From Microbacteriaceae bacterium (GTDB lineage: Bacteria > Actinomycetota > Actinomycetes > Actinomycetales > Microbacteriaceae), in contig JAODAT010000052.1 of assembly GCA_025463565.1 (NCBI GenBank), positions 1-44,352 of the forward strand: 44,352 nucleotides of DNA, in the 5' to 3' direction. A program made the translations under genes and the position numbers. Of this stretch, positions 36,492-44,352 are shown piece after piece. Positions within the stretch are counted from its first letter, which is position 1. Each line of letters starts with the position of its first letter. The notes under the pieces are model-generated. The model did no database searches. It was not told the DNA's origin and saw only the letters and a program-made list of their open reading frames with translations.

Positions 36492-38192
36492 TCAGCTCCT
36501 CGCCAGATCCTCAACGCCGTACAGACGCCGCGCAATCGCGCTCGCAGTGCCGCGATCGCGTGCTCCGAATGCTCGTCGAAGCGCTGCCTGGTCGCGCTTT
36601 CCAATCGCCCGTGGCTCCGGAACGCGAATCCTTCTGAGGTACTGCGCTTGGAAGCGGTAACACCCGCCGCGCATCTTCACGCAATAGGTGGCGACGAACA
36701 GCTCTGCGACGTCCGAGAGCAACAGGCCGCCGAGAACCTCGAGGTCCCACTGATCCGACGTGACGAAGTAGAGACCGTGGTGCGGGTAGGTCTGGCCCGA
36801 GTCGAGCACGGGCTGGATGAACGCCTTGAGCTCCGGAATGACGAGCTTCTCCCGCTCGAGCAAGCCGGGCTCGACTCGATCGATGGTCCGGAACCAGCGA
36901 TCCGGGTTAGTCCGCGCGACGTGCCTGCCCTTGACGGAAACAGCATGAGACTCAAGGTACGCGCGAAGACGCGGGAACTCCGCGAGATTCACGAGCCGCC
37001 CGTCCTGCCAGGGATTCACGAGGTATGTGCCACCCCAGTCAGACGTACCGTCGTTGGTGTCCCTCGTCATCAGCAACGGCAACAGCCGGTCTGCCTCGAC
37101 CAGACTCGTGTCCTTGGTGAGGTACACCTCATCGACACCGGACGCGACGCCGATGCCCACGCGGGTGCCGGTCGCTCGCGACTCGAGAGGTTGGAACCGA
37201 CGTTCGAGATCCGCAACGAGGGCGAGGTTCGCGGGGTCGCCGGAAGGCCACGATGCGCTCGCGTCGAACCAGGTTGCAAGCTTCGCTGCACTGACCGACG
37301 GCGAACTGAGGCGCTTGCTGCGAGACCCCGACCACTTCAGAAGGGCTCGGGCGTCCTTCTCGCCGAACGACTTCTTCGCGTTCGCCAACACCGCCGTCGA
37401 CTGCGGCGAGCGTCGGATGATCGTGACCGCTGGGTAGGCCGAGACCGGCTCCTCGAACGCGGCGACGTCGTGCATGCTCACGACCGCCTCGACGGCGAAG
37501 TCCGTCGATACGAGATCTCGAAGGCCAGCGCCGTACTGGTTGTGCATCCAGCGATCGGCGACGATGAACCCGAGCACCCCTTCGGGAGCGAGCAACCGGA
37601 GGCCGGTCTCGATGAACCCCACGAAGATGTCGCTTCGGCCGCGCATCGTGGGGCACGCACGTCGGTAGGCGGCACCTCGGGCGGCGGGTACGTCCTCGAG
37701 CCGGATGTACGGCGGATTTCCGAGAACGAAGTCGACGCCGCCGTCGCCGTGGTCGGTGAGCAGAAAGTCGCCGCACCGCACCCAGGACGCTGCGGTGTCG
37801 GTCGCCAGCGCCAACTCGACGCCGTCGTCGGTCAGCACCTTCACGACCGCCTTCTGAGCCAGCTCGGCGTTCACCGGCAGGAGATCGAAGGCGCGGAGAG
37901 CCAGGCTGGCTTCGTCGAGCGACCGCCCACGCAAGCGGCAGGACTCGATGAGTCGTTCGACCATGGGCACCAAGAACGCTCCTGCGCCGCAGGACGGCTC
38001 GACCGCCACCATTGTGGCGAGGTCTCGGTCGGCCGTGAAGCCGGCCAGGTCGAGGATCAGTTCGACGACCCAACGGCGGGTGAAGACCTCGCCATGCTGG
38101 CCGGACTCGTCGATCTGAAACACCTCCGTACACGCTCCTTCGTCCAAGTCGAGGCTCATCTGGCGCCCCGATGCCAGACGGGTTCCACTCAT
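36492..38192 (-). CDS. Eco57I/TaqI-type N6-adenine DNA methyltransferase
   Basis: 566 residues from ATG 38192. Motif X/I region GEVFTRRWVVELILDLAGF and VAVEPSCGAGAFLVP (AdoMet binding), and the catalytic motif IV NPPY (159-162) in FVLGNPPYIRLEDV. The C-terminal target-recognition part (about 330-540) is typical of type II N6-adenine methyltransferases. The restriction partner follows immediately. A second in-frame ATG, 33 bases on, is possible. It is divergent from the XRE regulator, with a 206-bp intergenic region, 38193-38398. The pair defends the island and addicts the host to it. Confidence 0.9.
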   Translation of the reverse strand: MSGTRLASGRQMSLDLDEGACTEVFQIDESGQHGEVFTRRWVVELILDLAGFTADRDLATMVAVEPSCGAGAFLVPMVERLIESCRLRGRSLDEASLALRAFDLLPVNAELAQKAVVKVLTDDGVELALATDTAASWVRCGDFLLTDHGDGGVDFVLGNPPYIRLEDVPAARGAAYRRACPTMRGRSDIFVGFIETGLRLLAPEGVLGFIVADRWMHNQYGAGLRDLVSTDFAVEAVVSMHDVAAFEEPVSAYPAVTIIRRSPQSTAVLANAKKSFGEKDARALLKWSGSRSKRLSSPSVSAAKLATWFDASASWPSGDPANLALVADLERRFQPLESRATGTRVGIGVASGVDEVYLTKDTSLVEADRLLPLLMTRDTNDGTSDWGGTYLVNPWQDGRLVNLAEFPRLRAYLESHAVSVKGRHVARTNPDRWFRTIDRVEPGLLEREKLVIPELKAFIQPVLDSGQTYPHHGLYFVTSDQWDLEVLGGLLLSDVAELFVATYCVKMRGGCYRFQAQYLRRIRVPEPRAIGKRDQAALRRAFGARDRGTASAIARRLYGVEDLARS

Positions 38193-38356
38193 CGCGGCGC
38201 CCTCCAGAAACTAGTTGCCGCGGCGGACCGGGGCAGGGACCAAATCAGGCCTGGTGGCGAACCGGTGCCAGGCGATCACCCATTGCCCAAGGCGGACGTT
38301 CGCCTCGTGGTGGACACTCTGCACGAGGGGTGTGACGCCGAACGCCTGGCGCCATC

Positions 38357-38378
38357 AACACAACGGTTACGTTGTGTT
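38357..38378 (+). promoter_or_regulatory. Perfect 9-bp inverted repeat upstream of the XRE regulator (operator)
   Basis: AACACAACG (38357-38365), GTTA, CGTTGTGTT (38370-38378), 21 bases before the regulator's ATG. Size and place fit an XRE-dimer operator for autoregulation, and it also faces the divergent methyltransferase gene, so control of the restriction system is possible. Confidence 0.7.
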
Positions 38379-38398
38379 ACTGAGCAAAGGGTCGGCCG

Positions 38399-38827
38399 AT
38401 GATCAAGAACGAACGGCAGTACAAGATCACACGCAGCCGTGCCGACGAGGTGCGCAACAGCGTCGGCGAGCTACAGCGCACCCCGCTGCCCGACGGGCTG
38501 CAGCCGGAGATGCGCGAGCTACAGCTCGACGCCCTCCGCGGCACGCTCGACGACCTCCAGGCCGAGCTGGCTGAGTACGACGCGCTCCGCGACGAAAGCC
38601 TGATCGAGGCGTCCGGTATCGCGCAGCTGCCGACCGCACTCATCCGGGCACGCATTGCACGCGGCCTCACCCAACGTCAGCTCGCCGAGCGGGTCGGCGT
38701 GCAGGAGCAGGCGATCCAACGGTACGAAGCGGCCGACTACTTCGGCGCCAGCTTCGCTCGCCTCGTGGAGATCGCCAACGCGCTGGCAATCTCCGTCGAC
38801 TACGTGATCCACCTCGACCGAAGCTGA
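38399..38827 (+). CDS. XRE helix-turn-helix protein (HigA/antitoxin-like)
   Basis: 142 residues from ATG 38399. The N-terminal 60 residues are a charged helix (RQYKITRSRADEVRNSVGELQ then LQAELAEYDALRD). An XRE-type HTH follows (about 83-135): PTALIRARIARGLTQRQLAERVGVQEQAIQRYEAADY. It resembles HigA-type antitoxins, but no toxin gene is adjacent: neither the upstream 206-bp gap nor the next 255 bases (38828-39082) encodes a HigB-like protein. It could be the control (C) protein of the restriction system. A perfect inverted repeat precedes it. Confidence 0.82.
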   Translation: MIKNERQYKITRSRADEVRNSVGELQRTPLPDGLQPEMRELQLDALRGTLDDLQAELAEYDALRDESLIEASGIAQLPTALIRARIARGLTQRQLAERVGVQEQAIQRYEAADYFGASFARLVEIANALAISVDYVIHLDRS

Positions 38828-39082
38828 GCGAACTGCGGACGATCGTGTAACCGGCGGCGGGAAGATCGTGCAACCAGAGCGATGACGTAGACAGGCGACG
38901 ACCTCGGACTCTGCCGAGACTCACGGGCCGCGATCCACCGGTGTGACCTGTCCTTTCTGAAATCGTGTGCTGCGCCCAGGCGATTTCTCCCTCTGTAAGT
39001 CCGTGTCGGCGCAATGCGTCCCCAGCGGATCGCCGACCCGCCCCGCTTCATCAGCGAGGCCGGCGAGAGCGAGGAGAACCGC

Positions 39083-39292
39083 ATGAGTGCCATCACGGAC
39101 AATGGACCGTTCCTCTGCGTCGAGGAGGTCGTCCGCCTCTTCAAGATCAGTCGCACGAAGGCGTACAAGGAAGCCCAGCTCTACATCGAGACCGCTGGCA
39201 AGGCCGGCATCCCAGCCGTTCGCATCGGCCGCTCGATTCGCTTCCTGTCCGAGCCGATTGAGCGCATGGCTTCGGGCCGGGTCTCCGCATGA
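39083..39292 (+). CDS. Excisionase-like small DNA-binding protein
   Basis: 69 residues from ATG 39083, with GAGGAGA just before (39071-39077). The pattern PFLCVEEVVRLFKISRTKAYKEAQLYIETAGKAGIPAVRIGRSIRFLSEPIERM is the MerR-like winged helix of the excisionase/HTH_17 family (the strand IRF is the wing). In integrative elements such proteins bend DNA at the attachment sites during excision. Placed directly before the relaxase gene, it supports the mobile origin of the island. A short gene (39289) overlaps it by ATGA. Confidence 0.8.
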   Translation: MSAITDNGPFLCVEEVVRLFKISRTKAYKEAQLYIETAGKAGIPAVRIGRSIRFLSEPIERMASGRVSA

Positions 39293-39426
39293 ACGCCAAC
39301 CGCACCACGGTCGGCGGACCCCGGCCGAACGTCGCACACGCACGCACTGAAGAAGGTCACGAACTTGCACCACGGGCGCGCGTGGCCGTCGCGGCCCCGG
39401 TCGTCACGGCGGCTCGGCCATGCTGA
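39289..39426 (+). CDS. Small hypothetical protein linking excisionase and relaxase genes
   Basis: 45 residues (MNANRTTVGGPRPNVAHART followed by EEGHELAPRA and an alanine-rich end). The ATG overlaps the excisionase stop (ATGA), and the stop TGA overlaps the relaxase start (ATG 39420). Only its coupling supports it; no domain is recognised. It may be a true short peptide or a translational bridge. Confidence 0.35.
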   Translation: MNANRTTVGGPRPNVAHARTEEGHELAPRARVAVAAPVVTAARPC

Positions 39427-41072
39427 GCATCGGGAAGCTGGCCAAGGGCCAGGAGGGCTACTACCTCGACGCCGTCGCTCGCGGCGTGGAGGACTACTAC
39501 CTCGAGGGCGAGGCTCCCGGCCGCTGGCTCGGTGCCGGGACCGCGCTGCTCGGGCTGGCGGGTGAGGTCGACGCCGACGCGCTCGCGGCCGTGCTCGATG
39601 GCCGTGACCCAACAACTGACACACGGCTTCGGTCATCGAAGGGTGGGCGCATCCCCGGCTTCGACCTCACCTTCCGCGCGCCGAAGTCCGTGTCCGTCGT
39701 CTTCGGACTCGCCGAGGCCGACATCGCTGCGGTCGTGGCCGAGGCGCACGACCTCGCCGTTGACGCCGCACTCGGCTACCTGGAGCGGCACGCCACGTGG
39801 ACCCGGCGAGGTCATGGTGGCGTCGAGCAGATCCGAGGGGACGGACTCGTCGCCGCCGCCTTCCGTCACCGCACGAGTCGCGCCGGCGATCCACACCTCC
39901 ACACGCATGTGCTCGTCGTCAACGCCGTTCGAGGCGCCGACGGCCGATGGTCGACCGTTGACGCCCGCCACTTCTACTGGCATTCGAAGACGGCCGGCTA
40001 CCTGTACGAAGCCCACCTGCGATCGGAACTGGCCGCCCGGCTCGGCGTCCGCTGGACGAAGACGATCAAGGGCATCGCCGACATCGAGGGTGTGCCCCTC
40101 GACGTCCTCGGCACCTTCTCGACTCGACGCGCCGAGATCGAGGAGCGGCTCGCGATCGGCGGTTGGTCGTCGCCCCGCGCCGCCGAGATCGCAGCACTGA
40201 CGACCCGCAAGGCCAAGCAGCGCGACGTCGACCCGGCGACGCTGCGGAGCCGGTGGCGGGAGCAGGCACGAGCGATGAACTTCGGGCCACGGCAACTGGC
40301 CGCCGTGATGGACCAGCGACCGGCCGAGAATCGAGGTCTCGCCGAGGTCCGTGCGATCGAGGCGGTGCTGCTCTCACCTGCTGGCCTGACGAAGCAATCG
40401 TCGTCGTTCGACCGGCGCGATGTTTTGCTCGGCGTCGCCGGAGCTCTCCGCGACGGGGCATCGGTCGCGTACCTCGAAGCGATCGCCGACCGGCTGCTTT
40501 GCCACCCGGAGGTCGTGGCGCTCGCCGGCCAGACCAACGACGTGATCCGGACCGACAGCGGCCGAGTGATCTCGCGGGCCTCGACCGGCGCCCGGTGGAC
40601 GACCCGCGAGCTGCTCGCCCTCGAACAGCGGACGGTCGACCGAGCCCTCGCTCGCCGTCGAACCGGTGTCGGCCTGGTTGACGCGCAGTCGCTGGCCGCG
40701 GCCGTGCTGGCTCTGCCTGACGACCAAGGTGCCGTCGTCGAACACCTGGGCGCCTCAGGGCACGGAGTCGACGTCCTCACCGCGCCGGCAGGCAGCGGCA
40801 AGACCTACACGCTCAAGACGGCCCGCCAGGTCTGGGAGGCATCCGGCTATCGGGTCATTGGCGCCGCGCTCGCCGCCCGCGCCGCCGCCGAGCTCCAGTC
40901 GGCCGCCGGCATCCCGTCCTCGACGTTGACGCGATTGCTGGGACGGCTCGACCGGACGTCGATGGAACCCAACACCGTGCTCGTGATCGACGAAGCCGGG
41001 ATGGTCGGCACACGCGTGCTCGCTCGGGCGCTCGACCACGCCGAGCGGGCCGGAGCGAGGGCCAAGCGCTGA
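39420..41072 (+). pseudogene. Truncated TrwC/TraA-type relaxase (MobF family)
   Basis: 550 residues, although intact members are about 900-1500. N-terminal relaxase domain: catalytic Tyr candidates Tyr14/15 and Tyr26/27, and the metal-binding His triad His159, His161, His163 in GDPHLHTHVLVVNAV. The helicase domain begins with Walker A APAGSGKT (455-462) and Walker B DEAG (524-527), but the protein ends 23 residues later, so the rest of the RecD-like helicase is lost. The deletion point coincides with the start of the PHP-ATPase region, suggesting cargo insertion into the relaxase gene. Conjugative nicking might still occur, but strand unwinding would not. Confidence 0.85.
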
Positions 41073-41191
41073 ACCACTGCGCGCGAACGCAGCACGACTG
41101 TTCATCGGGCCATCCTCGTCACACCCCCTGTCTACGATCAGCTCTACGGTCGACGTTCGTATCGCTTTCGGCCAGTGGGAGACGTCCGGCA

Positions 41192-43848
41192 ATGGCAACC
41201 AAGCGAGCACCCGCTAAGGCAGCGGCGACATCCACTCCGACCGGGCCGGGGGCCCGTTGGGTCCGCGCCGCGTTGCAGGTCAACCCGTTCGCGTACAAGG
41301 GGAAGGTCAGTCCATCCGTCAACTACAGCGACGAAGCCGCCTACAACACAGCGCTGCTGGACAAGTGCGAGGAGCTGGGCATCGAGCTGATGGCAGTCAC
41401 CGATCATTGGTGCGTCGACACTGCCCGGGGCCTCATCGACGCAGCCGCAGCTCGTGGCATCACAGCTCTCCCTGGCTTTGAGGCAAACTCATCGGAGGGT
41501 GTGCATCTGCTCGTCATTTTCGAGGCATCCACGGACTTCGGTGACATCACCGCGGCGATCGGCCACTGCGGAGCAACACCCGGCTGCGCGAACGGAACGA
41601 CCGGCAACGCATACAAGGACATCCTCGCGAGGATGAGCGAGCGCGGTGCGCTGGTGATCCCGGCACACGTCAACGTGGCCAACGCCGGGTTGCTGGTGCG
41701 ACTGACTGGCCAGCCGCTCGTCAACGCCGTCACAGATCAGCATCTACATGCCATCGCCATTTCACCCGCGCAAGTCGCGGCGAAACCCCAGAAGGACGTC
41801 ATTGCTGGCAAGAAGCCATATGCCCGCAGGCATCCTCTCGCGGTCGTTCATGCCGACGACGTATCCGACCCAACCACCTTGGAGACCCCGGGCGCAACGA
41901 CGTGGTTCAAACTCAGCTCCACGTCGCAGAGCAGTTTGAAGCTGGCGGTGCGGACGCCGGAGACCCGCATCTCCCTCGGCGCACCAAGCATCACGCAGCG
42001 AGCGGTCGTACGCGAGATCTCGTGGACGGGCGGCTTCCTGAACGATGTGACAATCCCCATCGCACAGGACCTGACGACGCTCATCGGCGGACGCGGCACT
42101 GGTAAGTCGACGGTCATCGAGAGCTTCCGATACATCCTCGGGTTGAAGCCGATCGGTGCGACCGCCAAGAAGGACCACGCATCGATCATCAACGACGTAC
42201 TTGGTTCCGGAGCGACAGTTCGCGTGGTCGTCGACACAGTCGCGCCGGTGCCCGGCACGTTCACCATCGAACGCACCGTCCCCCATCCTCCGATCGTCCG
42301 AGACTCAACTGGTACCGCGGTCCAACAGAAGCCGGGAGACATCCTTGGCAGCGTCGAGGTCTTCGGCCAGCATGAGCTCGCTGAACTTGCCAGCGACAAG
42401 TCGAGTGTCGCCCGCATGCTTCAACGGTTCGCCGGGTCGTCGGGTCCGAGTGCTGCATATGAGAAGGTTCGCGACGACCTGGGCGAGAACCGACAACAGC
42501 TGGCGCGGGCCGAGAAGGCCCTTGCTGACTTGGATGACGAACTCACCCAGATTCCAAGGCTCGAGGAGCACGAAGCGCGCTACAAGGAGACGGACCTTCC
42601 GAGCCGGCTCGCCGAACGCACGCAGCTCGACCGTGATGAGGCCACCCTTGGCGACATAGGCGACCGCATCACTGCAGTCCGCAGTGCCCTCGATGGGTTC
42701 ATTGATGACGAGGCCGTCGCCGCCCTGGTTGAACCTGTCGATGGCATTGACACGTCACCGCAGGCGGCCCATCTGGAACGGGCACGCAAGGCTCTGACCA
42801 CACTCGCCAACGAGCTCGCCGGCCTTACGGCCAAGGCCACCGCAGCCATTGAGGCCGCCGAAGCCGAGGCCGGAACGGCCGAACAGGCATGGCAAGACGC
42901 AACCAACGTTCAGCGCGATGGACACGCGAAGGTCGTCCGCGAGCTGGTCGAGGAGGGCCACGACCCGGACAACTACCTTGCCATTACCAAGAACCTCGAA
43001 ACCCTCCGCACGAAGGCGACGAAGCGCAAGGCGGCCACGGCGCGCATCACCGAATTGATCAAGGAACGCAACGAGCATCTCGGCGAACTCGCCGCTCATG
43101 AGACGAAGCAGTCGAAGGACTTGAACGCCGCCGTCGGCGCAGCCAATAAGAACACTGGCGGCGTGGTCATCGTGAAGCCGGTCGCCGCACGCGACCGTGA
43201 AGACATCAAGGCAGTCATCGAACGACACGTGTCAGGTGCTCGAGTGCAAATCATGGCAGCAATCGATGATGCCGGCTTCTCCCCTCGGGCGCTGGCCGCA
43301 GCCGGCCGCGTTGGAGTCGCCGAGCTGGAGAGGTTCGGTATCCGCGGGGCTCAGGCCACCCATCTGGTGAGCGCGGGCGAAGCATGCTTCCGCGAACTCG
43401 AAGAGCTGGCGGTCGGGCAGGCAGTCGACGTGCAACTCGACTTTCGCCGAACAGCGGCACTCGGCAGTACCGCGGCATCGACCAGCTTTCGAAGGGCCAG
43501 CGCGCCACGGCGCTGCTGTTGCTCCTGCTCGGCGCGTCGACAGCACCGCTGATTATCGACCAGCCAGAAGACGACCTGGACAACCGCTTCGTCTACGAGG
43601 GCATCGTCGCCAAGCTGCGGGAGCTGAAGGGCTCTCGGCAAATCATCGCCAGTACCCACAACGCCAATGTGCCTGTGCTCGGCGACGCCGAACTAATAGT
43701 CGCCCTGGAAGGCGACGGACACCACGGATGGCCGATGGCCGATGGCATCGGCTCGCTGGACGACCAACCGATCCGCAAGCTTGCCGAGGATCTGCTCGAA
43801 GGCGGGCCAGCGGCTTTCAACGCACGCCACCATCTCTACGGCTTCTGA
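41192..43848 (+). pseudogene. PHP-like/SMC-type ATPase, TrlF-like (candidate defence gene), one-base frameshift
   Basis: Frame 1 runs from ATG 41192 to about 43444 and the rest (43444-43848) reads in another frame, together about 885 residues. N-terminal PHP-like part: TDH at 70-72, Glu97 and PAHVN (His159), but no first HxH motif, so catalysis is doubtful. ATPase: Walker A GGRGTGKST at 299-307, a long coiled coil (about 425-640), then in the second frame signature LSKGQRATALLL, Walker B APLIIDQPEDDLDNRF and the H-loop STHN. This is the architecture of TrlF-like/PHP-SMC proteins, which occur among anti-phage genes. The break lies in TTT 43442-43444 and restoring one T joins the frames, so it could also be a sequence error. 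Pseudogene label is provisional. Confidence 0.85.
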
Positions 43849-43972
43849 CGCCGGCGCGGATGCCAGTACGTGACGCGCCGGCGCACAGCTGTCAGCGACG
43901 CCGGCAGCATGAGCGGGCAGAGGCTGGTGGACCACCGCCAGATCAAATTTCGGAGGCTGTCGCGATCGAAGC

Positions 43973-43992
43973 AAGGACCTGAGAAGGACCAA
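43973..43992 (+). repeat. 20-bp arm-like repeat, right end of the island
   Basis: Identical to the left copy at 31359-31378 and in the same direction. It lies 59 bases before the right ychF repeat. Together with the left copy this supports a tyrosine-recombinase element with arm sites at both ends. Stretch 43849-44050 has no gene I can support. Confidence 0.65.
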
Positions 43993-44050
43993 GCCGGAGG
44001 TCAGGATCGCGTAATGCCAGGTCAGCAGCTATTCAGTGCCCCCTCTCTGC

Positions 44051-44078
44051 AGTTCCGCTTCAACGTGTAGCAAGGGTT
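44051..44078 (+). other. Right island junction (attR), copy of the ychF 3' end
   Basis: AGTTCCGCTTCAACGT plus a stop-containing tail that differs from ychF at two positions. In frame it encodes QFRFNV and stop, a residual copy of the YchF C-terminus. The match continues weakly to 44119 with the sequence after the left junction. Confidence 0.75.
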
Positions 44079-44281
44079 TTGCGGCTGCGCAGGCGCGTCG
44101 AGAGTGCTCTGACCTGGTCGTTCGCGTCTGTTGCTCTCCGCCGAGTAGTCCCGAGTCCGCAGAAGCTGCGTACTTTCTGCGTACTCGCGACTGTTGCTGA
44201 ACACGCGACTCACCGCCCTCACGCCGGGCCAGGCCGCCGTTCTGACAGATCGCGACTATGGGATGGCTGCAGAAGTGTACC

Positions 44282-44307
44282 CTGGAGCGATATCGTCTGA
44301 TATCCAG
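44282..44307 (+). promoter_or_regulatory. Operator-like palindromes upstream of the antitoxin gene
   Basis: CTGGA...GATATC (44289-44294), GTCT, GATATC (44299-44304), ...TCCAG forms an inverted repeat with two identical palindromic cores, 14 bases before the GTG. VapB/FitA-type antitoxins bind such sites through ribbon-helix-helix dimers. GAGGAGG at 44307-44313 is the ribosome-binding site. The remaining 44120-44281 shows no gene. Confidence 0.5.
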
Positions 44308-44317
44308 AGGAGGTGCC

Positions 44318-44352
44318 GTGACGGACATCCTGATTCGCGACGTCCCTGAGGA
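44318..44352 (+). CDS. Start of a FitA/VapB-like ribbon-helix-helix antitoxin (cut by window)
   Basis: GTG 44318 begins VTDILIRDVPE and runs off the window edge. The wording is that of FitA/VapB-like ribbon-helix-helix antitoxins (xxILIRDVPxxV). A strong ribosome-binding site precedes it. The PIN-domain toxin should follow outside the window. Only 11 residues are visible. Confidence 0.6.
   Translation, partial: MTDILIRDVPE

Noticed and set aside
38193..38398. HigB-like toxin gene before the XRE regulator.
   Set aside because: No frame of sufficient length with toxin features is present in this gap or in 38828-39082.
36147..38402. 751-codon open frame on the plus strand across the restriction-modification genes.
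   Set aside because: Antisense shadow; the minus strand carries NPPY and AdoMet motifs, while the plus frame has no recognisable domain.
43384..43848. Programmed -1 frameshift in the PHP-ATPase.
   Set aside because: No slippery heptamer or downstream pseudoknot is apparent at the TTT; a one-base deletion or read error explains it more simply.
43870..44070. Small plus-strand gene of 66 codons ending in QFRFNV.
   Set aside because: Its end is the duplicated ychF tail at the island junction, and it lacks a ribosome-binding site and coding character.

Overview
High-GC actinobacterial DNA (Actinomycetota). Positions 1-14056 read like a Microbacteriaceae-type chromosome (Pit plus a small membrane partner, many short metabolic genes, recurring GGCATCC/GGATGCC words). 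From about 14.1 kb the gene set and style look more like Acidimicrobiia (Ilumatobacter-like). That lineage split is an impression from gene content only. It could mean horizontal transfer or an assembly join near 14.06 kb.

Layout. 1-2754: tail of an MmyB-type regulator, a small unknown, phosphate transporter plus partner, DUF1905 and MmcQ/YjbR proteins. 2735-11813 (minus): nine genes, each overlapping the next by 1 or 4 bases, encoding in order MFS transporter, GH1 glucosidase, HSL-type esterase, beta-lactamase-fold hydrolase, GH130-like enzyme, Baeyer-Villiger-type monooxygenase, alpha/beta hydrolase, SDR and deazaflavin-type reductase. A divergent TetR gene and a perfect 11-bp palindrome sit at its head. 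The likely job is import, deglycosylation and oxidative and hydrolytic breakdown of a glycosylated (perhaps terpenoid or cyclic ketone) compound. 12529-14056: three small genes.

14094-21730: stand-alone UvrA-like ATPase, a small membrane protein divergent from a two-component system with shared CTTCAC repeat pairs, an ArsR-arsenate reductase fusion with a VOC protein, a possible 2OG-oxygenase-like protein and another VOC protein. 21930-22548: a 62-63 bp hairpin repeat cluster, the broken 3' end of an FAD oxidoreductase gene and tRNA-Leu(UAA). 22561-31259: housekeeping-like genes: a Cas4/AddB-like nuclease, a disulfide oxidoreductase, an S9 peptidase, a 28-residue bS22-type ribosomal protein, a PolX-like PHP protein, an LPRTG surface protein and YchF.

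31240-44070: a genomic island. The 3' end of ychF (a 16-bp identical core, extending imperfectly) is repeated at 44051, and an identical 20-bp arm-like sequence lies just inside both ends. Cargo: an epimerase/MerR/SRPBCC/methyltransferase-DCC cassette, a two-gene restriction-modification system, an XRE regulator with its operator, an excisionase-like protein, a TrwC relaxase cut off after Walker B, and a PHP-SMC-type ATPase (candidate anti-phage gene) with a one-base frameshift. No integrase is visible. Sequence beyond the right end resembles the island's own left end, which suggests a second, tandem element that starts with a VapB/FitA-like antitoxin cut by the window edge.
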